A DNA stretch of 64,000 bases from Karalla daura (GCA_029224185.1 CM055207.1:9403073-9467072); one strand, 5' to 3'; shown: positions 24,896 to 38,580, counted from the first letter of the stretch. A program made the numbers and translations. The notes: generated from the letters alone by a model not told the origin.

Positions 24896-25475
24896 TTAAA
24901 GAGGACATATCGTGCAAATCGTTTTTGTTGTGTCGGAGTGGCCCCGTTATGCTTCACTTTTGTGCACCTTCACAAGATAGTAAAAATTTTGATTTAATTT
25001 AAAGGAAAATTTATTACAACGTTCCAAGGTTTCTCCTTCCACAATCACAATTTTCTCCTCTGAAGGTCCTACGGCCAGAAAACTGTGTGGCTCTGTCCTC
25101 CTCAAACTTCAACTACCTCCACCTGACCTGTTTACTCAACCCTAATCAAGCCTCAACTACCTCCATCTGTTTACTCAACTCTAATCAAGCCTCAACTACC
25201 TCCACCTGTTTACTCAACCCTAATCAAGCCTCAACTACCTCCACCTGTTTACTCAACCGTAATCAAGCCTTAACTACCTCCACCTGTGTTTACTCAACCC
25301 TAATCAAACCTCGACTACCTCCACCTGTGTTTCGTCAACTCTAATCAAGCCTCAACTACCTCCACCTGTGTTAACTCAACTCTTTGTTTTTTTGACCAAA
25401 GAATATTACTATCATTACTTCTAGACATCAAGACACCATGTCAAAGACGGAGAAATGAGCATATGTCCCCTTTAA
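24896..25475. mobile_element. TTAA-flanked MITE carrying a minisatellite
   Basis: TTAA duplicated at 24896-24899 and 25472-25475. Terminal inverted repeats TTAAAGAGGACATAT and ATATGTCCCCTTTAA. TTAA target duplications are typical of piggyBac and Kolobok superfamilies. No transposase, 580 bp. The interior is dominated by the tandem repeat at 25102-25385 and does not match the other two TTAA elements here. Confidence 0.65.
25102..25385 (+). repeat. 39/41-bp minisatellite, about 7 units
   Basis: Units of the form TCAACCCTAATCAAGCCTCA-ACTACCTCCACCTGTTTAC. The first copies are 39 bp and later ones 41 bp with an extra GT. 39 bp is a multiple of three, which explains the open frame repeating LNPNQASTTSTCL. 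This is not evidence of a gene. Confidence 0.9.
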
Positions 25476-25689
25476 CACTAAATGAGTCAATTTTAACCCA
25501 AACCTGTATGGTATGAATGTAACAGGGCCACAGATCAGAGTGTAAAATCGAAACCTTAGTTGAACTTCAGTAAAGACATCAATTGGCATTTCTATGCACT
25601 TTGGGTGTCAGGATATAGAGTGATGTACCATAATTCCATAATTAACTCTTTTCAATTGTTATGCCCCAAGTTTATGAATGTATATGAAC

Positions 25690-26090
25690 GGCTAGAAATC
25701 CTGCTCGAATGTCGGGTAGCTTTTGCCACCAGACATTCACTTTCATTTGGAAGACAAAGGATGCTCCTCTGAACATGATGTCCTTGACTCACATAAAGAG
25801 TAATGGAATCCATCTAAGTCAAGTTAAGGAAACCATCTCATCCCCTCCCAGGAAGTTTCAAAACCCTTCCTCACCACCTTGCCTCAATGGAATCCAATAG
25901 CGACAGTCATTTGCAGACCTTAGGTGACCCTAGTGGCTCCAAACCACTTCATGCTACTTAACATGTGTGTGCAAACTCTACAGAGGTTAAATCCTGGTTT
26001 CCCCACCAGCTAAAAGTGAAGATGCCTCTTGAAACATCTACAGGTCCAGTTGCCATAACTTACAGCTTGGATAACGATGACATGGACGAA
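25690..26090 (+). mobile_element. second, more decayed Penelope-like element relic
   Basis: Shares CATTTGGAAGACAAAGG, GCCTCAATGGA and GACAGTCATTTGCAGACCT-like blocks with the copy at 8.1-8.6 kb. Translation gives SFHLEDKGCSSEHDVLDSHK and QVKETI, matching HL.DKGHSFED.DVHILD and GVKEAIYV of fish PLE proteins. The end carries CTTGAAACATCTACAGGTCC-AGTTGCC, a typical 3' PLE segment. Heavily mutated. Confidence 0.6.
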
Positions 26091-26482
26091 TGATATTCTG
26101 AGAATGAGAGACAACGCAACATCAGGTTTACTTTACACCTCCTGTTTGATAATATGTATTCATGCCGTCCCCTTGTTGCTATGGCGATCAGTGTGACAGG
26201 ACCGCTGCTGACAGGAGCAGATTTGAAAATGAATGACAGCGGGAACATTGTTGACTTTCGCCGCTTATGATCTGAGCATGTCACGGCATCAGAGGAACAC
26301 CGATTTTATTTCTTTCCCTTCATCTGATCAGAGCGCCATGCACTTCTTGTAGCAGACGATATGCTGATGCTGAATGCTGATCGGAGCGTGAATTAGTCAT
26401 GCTGCTGTCAGATGAGTGAGCACATCTACAGAGAGTGAATCCCCATCAGAACCAGATACTCTCTGTGAAGAGATGGCTTACC

Positions 26483-26625
26483 TTAAAGGGGACATACTGC
26501 ATTGTGCATAATTCACTGCTTTTTGCTTACAGTTGTTGTTGATTTTTAACTCTCGTATGGATGTCAAGAAAAAATACTGATTTCAGCCGCTATTCGTCCG
26601 AGAGAGAGAAAGCAAGACACAGCTC

Positions 26626-26661
<36 letters not shown>

Positions 26662-26826
26662 AGCCACAGTCAGAGTGTTGTGATCCTTTGCTTCTTAGTC
26701 TTGTTTTGGTCTGTCCTGACTGGACAGTGGTTCAGTGGTTATAGGATATTATAAGAGGATGTTATAAGACTAAAATATATGAATATGTGTTCTGAAATAT
26801 AGAACAGCACAATATGTCCCCTTTAA
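26483..26826 (+). mobile_element. TTAA-flanked MITE, 344 bp
   Basis: TTAA at both ends (26483-26486, 26823-26826) with inverted repeats TTAAAGGGGACATA and TATGTCCCCTTTAA. The interior, including 26561-26596 and 26697-26725, is homologous to the element at 53274-53861. A GA-rich tract fills 26609-26660. Confidence 0.8.
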
Positions 26827-26829
26827 AGC

Positions 26830-29800
26830 TACGTCAGGTGTAAACCTGGTGGTGGACATACTAGACATTGACGGGTGACTTCACTTTGAATAGCGGCGAC
26901 TGTAATTTTCATACAAATTTAACATGTTTATATATATCTCACTTGACTTGACCAGCAAATCTGAGAGAATATTGATAACAGACTTACACATGCAGATGCT
27001 GTGCCAGCTCGGGTTCTGTTCTAGGTCTGCGCAGCATGTGGCCTCGCTGATACCCCGAACACAAGGCAAGCAAAGCGAGAGAGAGAGAGAAAAAAAACCC
27101 CACCAAGGTCACTCCAACATCACATAGAATTTTCTATGTCTGGTCCGACATGGGGCCATTCCCCCGTGTGTGTGAAGCACGGCGCACTATCAAGTGAAAT
27201 CAATTTGCGTCCGTTCCTCTGATAACGAACGTCAAAATGAACTCCTGTTTATGTTCCAGGGCAGCTGTGAGCTGTGAGGGGGGAGAAGGAGAAGGACAGC
27301 TTTCAGAATTGAGAGCGTGGAGGTTTTTTTTTTAATTGATCCAAATAGATGCTGTGAAATGGTATGGGTTGTGACAGGCTCGCTGCTGTCAACTGAGGCA
27401 CCTTAGCTTGATTTAGTGTTCTGCAACTCGCCCGGTATCTGAGCTCGGCTCCCCCCCTGACTTCTCCCTGAATCGGGATTAACCACGCTACCTAAGTGAA
27501 ATATAGTGTTGGCAGTCATTTTGTATACCACACATGCTTTGATGCCCCACTCATCTGCAGCACTACAGGACAGGAATTGAGTTTCCTCTGGAAAATAGGC
27601 CCATGCTGCTCGCTTTCATGTTTGTCAACAACCCCTACGGATATTGTAATGGCAGGATACTGCCAGAGTTGGGTGGAATACTTTATGGGTGGGGGTTGGG
27701 ATTTTGTTAGCAAATGCTAAATTCTTCTTCCAAAAATGTGATTAGCGACTTATTCTGTCAGAGGAATTATAAAATATATGTCGCACTTTCAGAATACATG
27801 TTAACTGACTGGGCGGGCGTGTAATTTTACATCTGCACCTCAAAAGATAATTTCCAGATTCTAAACTCTGAAATTGAAATCTTCATTTCATATTATCTTG
27901 CCTGGCTTCAATTTGTCACTGCAGGCTTCACTACAGGTTGAACCACAGGGTTAGTGTTTAAAAATCAACTTAACATTAAGATCCTCACAGTTGAACTGTT
28001 AGAAAATAATTTAGAAGCAGTCATTGCTTTGAACATCCACACAGGACGCAGAGCCGAGCTCGCCTTTGTTAATTGAAAACTTGAACCGAGCTCTGCGGTG
28101 GTGGTAATGGCGGCAGTGGTGGAGGGTGTCCAGCATCTTCAGCTAATTCATACAGGTGAGTTTGCTCCTCCGGACCCTCAAGTCGACACGTAAAAACACT
28201 GCCTTTCTATGTTAAGTCGTCACTAGTTGTCTCCCATAAAAATTGAGAGACGTCAACGCGAAAGTTTCGCACGTCACATGTTTCCACCCCCGCTCTCTCT
28301 CCATTTATGTGTTTCCAAGTCTGAGCAAGTAGCCAGACAACTTCAAAGACAGCAGAGATCTCTGGTGAATTCATCTAGAACATGAAATTTGAATCTTACT
28401 GGGTTGCGTTTATTGCTGCATCATCAGTTTACTGAGTGAAAACACACAACCCAGTTTCTAATTGCCGAATGATATGAATAATCCTCATTTGGTGCAGGGT
28501 TTCTGTTGTTGAGCAAAGCTGGTGTCTTGGTGATTGCGTGAGAAAAAAAAAAGAAGTTTCTTCTACCTCTAATCTGATGTTGTGCATCGTCTGTACACCC
28601 TAACTTCAGTTCAGGCTCTAAAGTCAGAATATATCGGTTTGGGATTTGTCAGGTAAAATGGGATTCTTTGAGATCAAGGCAGCTTTGAGATCAAGGCGGA
28701 CTTTCACATCTCAAGGTGGAAACCATCTTTGAAAAGGGACAAGAGTTACACGCAGGCCTCCACTCCCATCTACAGTAACTGCAGACCTCGAACTCAGTGC
28801 TAAAGTCATTCAATCACCTGCCGAGGCCGCTGTTTTCTGTGGCCACGGTGACTCCATGGCAGCAGACACTTGTTTACTATCATGCAAGCTAATATGCGAA
28901 AAATATACTTATTCATCTTTGAAGAGAAAGTCAGCGGTCTTATACAGAGGACAAGGTCAGGGAATCATAAAAATAAGGAGGGAAGTATGGTAGGAGGTTT
29001 ATGTCACGTATATTTTATGTCATGCTCTTTCTCTGCATATGGCCTGGTTTTTAAGTTGCATTTCAAAATCCAAAACGAAAAATCGCGGTACTCCTCTCTG
29101 ACTCTGAGTGGAGTTAGAGGAAAATTTAGGCCCTCTTGTAAACTACAAGTAGAGGAAAACTGTGTTGGTTGAGTGCTCTGACAGTCCGTCTGGTTCTGTG
29201 TGGAGAGATACAGCAGCAGAAACATCAGTGGAGCCCATTGAGGAATGCTGAGGCCTCTCCAGACCCATCGGGGTGTTGGTCAATACGAGAACGTGCTCAG
29301 AAGCCGCGCCGGCACATCAGCGCTCTCGGGGCTCAGACCGCTCTGGTGGCAGAGTTTTCCCAGGCTTCAGAGGAAAAAAAAAAAAAGAAAAAACGAGAGG
29401 GATCCCATCTGGAGCGACTGTCGAGGAGATGACAGAGGCGCTGGGGGAGAGAGCGCCGCAGATAATCTGAGAGCGCAGCTCTGCCATCTCCAGCTTGAAG
29501 GCTTTGATGACCCTGATGGTGCTTCCTCCGGAGCGGGAGGCCAACTCCGGCGTGAAGATGAGAAATCTTGGATTTGGAAGCCAGGAGTGTTTCTAAACTC
29601 ACCGCTTGCCCAGTAGCTCTCGCACTCGGGATCCAGAGATCATTAACAGAGCTCAGAAAAAGTCCTGGACCCAGACAGAGAAGCAGCAGGGTGCGATTGG
29701 CGGCATGATCCTTGGTTCTTTCAGAGGCGGAGCTGGACAAGTTGGTTCCCAGCTCCAAAGTAGATGTTAATGATGTGCAGATCCGTGCTGAAAAATCTAA

Positions 29801-30045
29801 ATTCAATAATCAAAATATTTCTGTTCCAGGATTGACTCAATATCTTCATTTTGTAAGTAATTTGAAATAAATTTTTTGCCTGATCAATGGGAGCTATGTG
29901 TAACTAATAGCTACATGTTAACTGCTTGTGAACAATCAAATAGAAAAATGGGATAAATAGGGAAAAGAATCAAATATTTCAGGCATCTAGCCATTAGATT
30001 AGATCATTTTTATTGTCACACACACACACACACACACACACGCAT

Positions 30046-30110
<65 letters not shown>

Positions 30111-31480
30111 AAGTATTAGAACCCTAATGGTAATGGTATCAGTGATACCAGCCCTGTTATTACTTGATATTGGATCGTTCAGCAGTATTGCACATCACTT
30201 ATCCCTGTCGGTGTAATAAAGGCTGATTTTAGTTGTGCTGGTTCCACATATCGACCTGTTCCACTCTGGGATTAGCAGAGTCCACTGTGTGCAGGTAAAG
30301 GTAAGAGAGAGTGTTACTCTGACAAAGATCGAGTGGAGAAATGTCAAAGCCTTGCTGCAGGCAGGTAAGTCTGTGGTTCGGGTGAGGTTGACAAAACTGT
30401 GGTTCCCACTAGACTCGTATTATGTCTTTCACTAGCTCCTCTGACCTCTTTTGTCATCCAATATGACTTGAACTTTATCTGGATTAATCCAATCAGGTGG
30501 CAGGACCCAAATTAAAAATGAGCTCTGCTGCGGTTCCACTTTCAAATCCCACCTGATGAACCTTTCTACAGCCGGAGGAAGTCGAAATACACACAAACCC
30601 TATGTGGAAAAGACCCACAGTGTATTATCAACAGATTGTTGTTGTCTGTTTGTTTGCTTGCATGATAACAAATTTATCGTTGGATTACAGAAAGATCTGC
30701 ACATATGCGATAAAAGGCTCCTGATCATGGTTTGCGGAAAGTTAACCCACTAACCCCTCATCTGTTTTATTCTTATTACAAATGAATTACAGGATATATC
30801 AAAAATAATAGTGAAAATAAGAACAGATCACAACCTTGGGAAATAAATTCAGCCGAGCAGATTTATTTTTTAGGTCAGACTCTGTAACATAATTCCAAGA
30901 GAGATCCATCATGTGCTCATATCAGATGATTCCTCTCTGGGACTAGACATGGAATAATTGACCCATATGTTTTTCTAATGCATTAAAAATCACATTGAGC
31001 AAAGCACAAATGTTAAAGCTCGTACAGATAAGTCTGTCATGAGAATTACATAGACAACGTTTAAAGTCATGTAAGAGGAATGATAGAGGAGGCCAGAGAG
31101 CAAGATTACAAGAAGAGATTACAAACATTTCAACTATATTACGATAAGCTGCTCAGAAAAGCAAAAATGTGCTGCGTGGTGGAGTCCAAATAAAATGGAA
31201 AACAAATGTATCACCCAATCAAACCAATAAGAAATTCAGCAGTTTACATCAGTGTGAAATTTGTATAGCATACTATACTGTATAACAGAAAAAAAATTAC
31301 AATGCACAAAGAATTATAACCTGGTTCCTCATCTAAATTGAGGTTTAAATGTCAATCCACTGAACGAACTGGAGGAAGCTTTTCCAGCAGAGCCAATGGC
31401 TGACCTGTTGCTAACCTGTTAGGTGTCATAGCAACAGAAATATATCCAATTAACATTGTCGAAAATGATAATGCAAATTG
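26830..31480. other. intergenic spacer, middle part: no gene recognised
   Basis: AT-rich, with no exon I can support. A GC-richer block at 29220-29780 gives several overlapping open frames on both strands but none resembles a known protein. A poly-A run at 29372-29385 and multiple stops argue against coding. It also holds the LINE-tail fragment and microsatellite at 29993-30108. Confidence 0.5.
29993..30108 (+). repeat. LINE-tail seed followed by (CA)n(TA)n microsatellite
   Basis: TTAGATTAGATCATTTTTAT-TGTCACACA resembles the reverse complement of a fish LINE 3' tail. It leads straight into (CA)n at 30018-30055 and (TA)n to 30108. Confidence 0.85.
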
Positions 31481-31486
31481 GACCTT

Positions 31487-31735
31487 AACCTTACTATAGC
31501 CTTAACGCCTAACCCTGACCCTAACCTTGACTGCTAACCATAACCACAACCGAAACCTAACCTGAACATAACCCCAACCCCTATGCCTGACCCAACCCCA
31601 ACCCTAGCTCTAACCATAACCATAACCACAACCCCTTACCCTAACCATAGCCCCAACCCCCATCCCAACTCTGACACTAACCCATAAACCTAACCCTAAC
31701 TCTTAACCCATTTAATCACTAACCCTTAAAGGTGC
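31487..31735 (+). repeat. degenerate telomere-like (CCCTAA)n tract
   Basis: About 250 bp built from variants of CCCTAA/CCATAA/CCCCAA hexamers, for example CTAACCCTGACCCTAACC and AACCTAACCCTAACTC. It is C-strand-like on the plus strand and much diverged. Confidence 0.75.
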
Positions 31736-32539
31736 TAAATGTATTGCCCCAAGCCGAGTCAGTGACAGTGTTGGAGACATTGATGGAGTGGATTGACAAT
31801 GATGGACACAAATGCAAAACTTGTTTGTGCAATATATTGTTTATGCGTAAGAATTCCTCAACTTTTGAATACTGGCATTAAATTATTGCTATATCACAGA
31901 GCACCAGTATCCTGCTGTTTGTGTTAAATTGTATTTGGATAGTTGCTGAAACCCTGTTAATGTGGCACGGCCCCACCTAAAATGTTTTTCACCAGCCGCC
32001 ACTGTTTCAACGCTGCTTTGCCAGGGCTGGGAGGATTGTTCGTGTCATTTTATCAGGCGCAGGAAGCTGCGTGACGCTTGAAGCAGGCGGCTCTGTGCAG
32101 CTTTGCAGTCTGTGTTTCTCCGTGCCCTCTGGGTTACACCTGATTGCCCTCAGTTCATGCACAGTGGCTTCCCCTCCGTTCCCTCTCCTGGAATGATTTG
32201 CCATGGCAGTTGCTTTGTTACTCTAGAAAAATGGAGAGCGGCTCAGGTAGTGGACGCTACAGGGTCTGAGCCAGTGCGATGCTTTATTTATGAAGGTAAC
32301 ACCCATCTGCTGCTGCATGATTGTAACAGAGCCACATCTGTCTCCTCTCTCCAAAGTATTGATGATCGGTAAAGTCAAAAACCGATGGCACTTGAGGGCA
32401 GGTTGTTAATTATCTGGTTGGTGACTTATTTGTTCTTAGCCATGTGTATTGGACAATGAAAATATAGATTCAGGAGACAATATAATATGTAGATGCAATC
32501 ATTCAAAATTATGTTTAGGAATCAAGGCAAGATTGAATA

Positions 32540-32648
<109 letters not shown>

Positions 32649-35600
32649 TATTTGATGAATATATTTATTTGTGGAAATAACTCGAAAAAGAGTTTTCATG
32701 CACGTACTGTTGATGTATTCTCGTAACTGCTAAATGATTCACAGCTTTTAATGATAATCATTTACATCGTTATAGCAACAACTGTGAAAACTAGTGCTGA
32801 AAAACCAATATGCTGAGAGAGGAAACTGTGGGAAACTGCGTGAGCTTTGTACCATCAGGTTGAATCTGGTGATTGCAGCACTGCTTTTATCTCCATCAAT
32901 ATGACCAGCTCTGAACATTTCTTTTGATTCCTTCCTTTGTGATAGATCCTGCCATTGATCCCCGCTAATATCACCTGCTCTTCAAGAGAGAAGTCTGTCT
33001 ATCTACCTATTGATTGGAGCGTGATGGTGATCACAGGATGGATCACTAAGAGGAGCTGTGATGTTGACGTGCACTGGAGGAGCTCCAAATCTTCACCCTG
33101 GTCTGCTGCGGTTGACCCCGCTGTAATAAGAACGGAGACCTTTCGTTGCTTCCTCAGACGTTTTTTTTACACAAACTGACCCTTGGCATGCTTTTCCTCT
33201 CTCGGCTCTCCCCGGGCTCGACACGCTATAACACGGACCTGCTGATGAGCTGAGAGGTGGCGGAAACATGTTCCTGCACTTCACTCGCTCGGTTTGGAGG
33301 TGCCAGCAGTGGGATTGAGATGAACCTTCCCACACCTTTCGCCTGACCTACAGTAAGCATCATGAGTGTGATTGACCACTGGGTCAACGGGGAGCCAATT
33401 TTCAGTGGAGTCCATGTTTTTTTTTTTGTTTTGTTTTGTTTTGTTCTTGGGACAGTGCTTCAAAATCTCACCTCAGAGCTGAACTCAGACTTTCTCTCCA
33501 CAAGTATATATAACATGGAATTGACTTTTACAATCACATCACTCACTATTGGGGAAAATTACAGGACTAATGTGGAACACTGATATAACTTGATTACAGC
33601 AGCTTCAACTCCTCCTCCTCTTCAGAGTAAAAAATTGTTTGAGCTGACTTCACTTCTGTCATCTGCAACCTAATCAGGCTGCAATCCAACACTTTTGTGA
33701 TTTTATGCTTTTAAATATCAAATGCAGACATGAAGGAGCAGCCGCCTCGGTTATTAAAGTGAAGGCCCGATTGTAGATTTTAAGTGCTGTATCTTTTGCA
33801 TCATTTATTGTTTTTGTGGATAAGAAGAATAAAAACCCTGTTAAAAGTGCTGCAGAGCTGCTTCATTCACATTGGTCAGATAAGGAGCAGGGGCAGCAGC
33901 AGATGCTGCTGTCTACCACACTGTTTTTGATACCACAGCTGAGAGTTGCCAAAGCCCTAAACATGCAGCCTTTTAAGGCAGATAAGCACGTTAGAAAATT
34001 GGAGATCGGCGGGCGGCAGAAGAGCACAGACTGAAGTGATTGGAGGTGCCGGTTTAGTGCAGATGAGAACCGAGGTGAGATGACCCTTGACTGGGGACTG
34101 AAGAAAAGCTGCTAGAGGCGAGAATGAGATTGGTCAGACCTGGAAATGAGGTGGCATGCTGGTTATCAGAAACAGAGCATGAGACGCTCGCTTAACAGGG
34201 AGGACTCGACAGACTGACAAGAGGCGTCAGGAGATTCGGGTGTAAATGGGCCAGTGGCAATTATCAGCAGCTGTTGGGTAATCAGGGCAAAGCGGGGCAG
34301 GCAGGGTGATGGTAATCCAGGTGGACTCAGGAACTTGGACAGTTTCACCAGCATTGGTTTCTAAAACTGAATAAAATTTAGATTAGATTATACTTTATTC
34401 CACAGTTACAGTAGCAGCAAAACAGACATTAGTGTCGACACATTCACAGAAGAGTTATGAGATTTAAAACATTGCTATGTAAAGTGAAACTGCAGTGGAG
34501 AGAGACCAGCGCTGTAAAGTGACCAATAAAATTCTACAAAAAATCTCAAGTGACCATGATATACACAGTAACCACCTTAATTTAAGTTAAAATCACATTT
34601 CATGATGTCTGGTACTTTATGCCAACTCGATAAAATATTGACACCACACTTAAATTGCATTGATATTTTGTCTCTAAATGGTCTAACATATCAATGAGCA
34701 AAGGGAAAGAGTTAGTTTGGATCAGTCAACGCTGCATCTACCATGTCTAACTTATGCTTGTTCTGTTCAAAAACCAAAGACTGAAATAAACAGTTGTTTC
34801 CTCCAAGATATGAGATAAATCACTTAAGAAAAAAAAAAAAGATTTGGAGATATTCTGAAATCCTGCAGCCACAGGAGGAGACGTGGAGAAACTACTGTTG
34901 TTCTAAAGCACCAGAATTATTAACATGGAGACTTTCTGGAGGTGCTATGATCACAGTTCACTTGAATAGATAATTCAAGGAGACTCAGTCTGTCTCAAAT
35001 GTAATAAAAGTCGAGCAGCCCTGACCTTAGAGTGATTGCTTGTAAAATTTTACAGGAAGGTGGAGTTTGGAGAAATGTATTCCATCTTTTTCTCTCGCTC
35101 ATAGTATGAACTAATGGCACTCTGAACTTGGCAGAATAGTGAAATGTGCATCTTGACAGGCTGTACATAGGGAGTGCCCTGATTATTGCAGTGCCCAAAA
35201 CACAGTCTAAGGTCAGGACCGCAATCTGTCTTGCACACAGACTTTGGAGTCCCAGAGGAACGTGGGGCCGTGGCCTGTGGATGCCCCGGCAATCATAACC
35301 GCCCTGGGGGTTTAGACAGTGTGTGTGTGGCAGGGGATCTTCATAAAAACATGAAGCACGCCTGTCATTCCTGCCTGTCAGCAGTTTAGCAGAGGATTGT
35401 TCTGTGGGGGAAGAAGATTTTGCTGCAAGTCTTCAAGGACTTGAGATTTGTGCTTAACTCCACAGAAAATCTGTCATTTAGAGTTTCCTCGAGCACGTCT
35501 TTTCAAAACTCTGTCAACCGCAGTCTTTAAGCAGACGACATAATTCGATATAATGTTGCCTCGACAACACTGTACAGTTTTCCACTTAAATTGCACACTT

Positions 35601-37574
35601 TGGAGACTTAAATCACAAAACAGCGACATTCTATATAGATTATTTTATTTAATTAATGCAACCACTTACATATAGTCTGTACATATGAGCTCAGAACAGG
35701 GTATTATACAGCCCTGTAATTTTCAAAACTAGTACTAACACTACTGCAATCACATCCCTAAAGAAGTTGGAACACATTGTTACACATTGTCTCTTTCATG
35801 ATGTAGTTTTTCCCCCTACATACTGTACGTCACTTAAGATAAACGTATCTGCTCAGTGACTAAAATGTGAATGGAAATGAAATCTTGAGTGCAGTTAGGG
35901 CTGAAAAGATATCATGGACAATGGTTTGCTTATTAGCCCTATGAATGGATGTCGTATGGAGAGTATCTCTGGGTGCAGATATTTTTGTTTCCAAACCTCT
36001 ATTTTCATTTCACAGTGACACCATGCTTTGACAGAAAATGTCAAATTGCCTGTCAGGGATTACGCTGATGTTATCCACAGACACACCTCTGCCTCCACTC
36101 TTAAACTCTTCATTCAGTTTATCTCGGTAGCCTCACATTCATCACCGCTGACAGTTATTATACTCATCATCGCATCTTGCGTTAAAAGAGCAGGCATCTC
36201 TAACAGCCACAAGTGACAAGCATTGGTTTATTTTTATTCATAAAGTTCTCCAATCATACATCACTTCCTCATTAAAGAAACCCCATGGTAATTTAGCTGC
36301 ATATTAACACTAAATTTGGGGAAAAAGGCTTTTTAGTTTTATGTGCTGCAAAAACTTATCACTGGAAAAAGAAAAAAAAATGAACACAACTCTTCCTTTG
36401 TATAAATAAAAAAACAAAACAAAAACACCAATACAAAAGGCTCCATACTTGACTATCTCTGTTCTAACAGAGTTGTTCATTCATCTAATTTTCACTGTAA
36501 GTCATGCCCTCGATGATATGACTTTAACTAAATGAATTAACTAGCTATCTAGGTGTAACATGAAGAGGTTTCTGCTTTGATTCAGCACATCTGTAAACAA
36601 TCATAATTCCTCCCTCTATGGAGTAAAACGTAAAAATGAGAATAAATTCCCCTGCCAGAGCACGCAGCCTGTTAATTCATCTCCCTCCAACATTACTGTA
36701 GGATACTGTAATGGTTCATTTGTGGCAACGATTCTCATTAGGACAACATTTATCTGAACATTGATCCGATCTGACTTGAAAGGCCATGCGGCCCTGTACA
36801 AACACCTCATCATCTCTTTCTCCCCCACTGTCTCGTTTTATATTGTCGAGGTATTGGGTGACATGTTCGGAGACAACGCAGCCTCTGACCGTCCACCTGC
36901 ACCGGGCTGTGCCGGTACCGTATAGCAGACAGAGCCCTTTTGACTGCAAACCTTGCGAGGCATCTGGTCCTCATTATACTGCAGGTCTGTGGCCTCCTGG
37001 GTCAAAGATGATGTGTAAGTGAACGCCATTAAAACTGCGATAACAGGCAACACACCCGACGCGGGGGTTTGAGGGGGGTGGCACGTTGTTATTCTACAGT
37101 GCGGGTCAACAACTTTTGACCCTTCACATGTAAACATCCGCAGCGATGACAGGGAGCAGCCGGCATTCATTTATACATTTTGCTGATGGGAACACCCAGA
37201 TTGAGTGGTGCTGAACACGGCTCAGGCCTGGTGTACACCTGTAGCGAAAGTCAATTAAGCACGGGGCCAGTTTAGCCACAAGCAAGCTGCTAATTAAACG
37301 AAGAATTGATTGAAAAATGAGTTGCACTCTTGTTTCACTTGATGTATGCATTGGTGGAGCCTAATGATTCAGACACAGCCTAGACATTAGTCTTGATATG
37401 TGCCCCCACCTCCTCGACTCTGGAGAATGCATGGAATCAAAAAATCGTTCCTCTCTGAATTGATCCATGGTGCGATTATACGAATATAAAAATGTGATGT
37501 GGAAAGGCAGAAAGATTGCCATTATTGTGTATTACATTATTTTAGAGACCAGGGAACTGAGGCGGTCCAGACCA

Positions 37575-37890
37575 ACAGTAATTTCACAGGTTATATGAGT
37601 GTGTCAGTATAGTGGATTGGTGACTAGCAGCAGGAAAGACCTGGGTACAATGCCTTGTAAGAGTGAGGTCTGCATGGGTTTTTTCCTGTCCAAAAAAATG
37701 CATGTCCAGGACTCTAAATTGCCCCGAGGTGTGAGCATGAGAGTGACCAGTTTGTGTGTGTGTGCCCTGTAATGGACAGGCGCCCTGTCCAGGATGTATT
37801 CCCTGCCTTGTCCTATGGGCGCTGGAATGGGCTCCAGCAGACCCCTGTGACACCCATTAAGTATTAAGCGCATTACGAAAATGGATGGAT
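37575..37890 (+). mobile_element. tRNA-derived SINE with long 3' body
   Basis: Degraded head (TTGGTGACTAGCAGCAGGAA-AGACCTGGGT), then ATGCATGTCCAGGACTCTAA-ATTGCCCC, GTAATGGACAGGCGCCCTGT-CCAGGATGTATTCC, GCTGGAATGGGCTCCAGCAG-ACCCC and a final ATGGATGGAT. All are landmarks of the common teleost SINE. Confidence 0.75.
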
Positions 37891-38094
37891 AGATGATATT
37901 TAAGTGTATGAATTAGATCTCCCTCATGTACGTGTCCTGGTTGGGTAGTGGTGCCGGTAGCGAGGGGAGGGGGTCGTTAAATATACAGACACAGTCTTGC
38001 TAATGCTGTGCTTAATGATCTGAGTATGCTTCGAGATGTACTCGATTTTTGCACTGCGGGTTCAGCAAACCTCATGAAAAGAGGCCACGCTGGT

Positions 38095-38360
38095 CTTTCA
38101 ACAGCTCTCCAGAGCTCGTGTCCACTTTGACTCATCGCTGGACGCCTGCAGCGCAAACAACGACACCGAGCACGGCCGCGGATCACCGCCCCGGTGCCCC
38201 CGTTCGTGTCGCGTTGTAACGCTCGGCTGAAACGTGGCGGCATTAATTAGACAGTTCGTGCAGAGCAGGCAGGGCTGAGCGCACACGCACCTTTTTTTGC
38301 GAGGTTTCTGCTGCGTCACGCCGGGGACTGCGCCGTCTGCGATGCCAGCGCTGTGAGCCA
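38095..38360. promoter_or_regulatory. CpG-rich patch, possible CpG island
   Basis: Many CpGs (CGCTGGACGCC, GACACCGAGCACGGCCGCGG, TCGTGTCGCGTTGTAACGCT, TGCGTCACGCCGG) in an otherwise CpG-poor region. No exon or start recognised next to it. Confidence 0.35.
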
Positions 38361-38580
38361 TTCACATTCCCCGTCGTCATTAGATGTTTGTTTATCGATC
38401 CCAGCCCACAATGTCTGGGCAGCGCTGCGGCGGATGCGAGCAGATGGACCATTGTTGGGAGCTGCTGTTGGTGTGCTGCATTGGAAAACTTACAAGCTGT
38501 CTACTACTGTACATTGTCTGGCTAATCCCTCTGAATGTAAACAGCAATAACCGATGAGTCGATTCATTTCAGCAGTTTCT

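Noticed and set aside
25087..25344. Repetitive open frame LNPNQASTTSTCL
   Set aside because: Product of a 39-bp minisatellite whose unit length is divisible by three.
29220..29806. Overlapping minus- and plus-strand open frames in a GC-richer block
   Set aside because: One frame (containing TIRVIKAFKLEMAELRSQ) looks helical, but no matching splice signals, phases or family were found. Poly-A and stops interrupt it.
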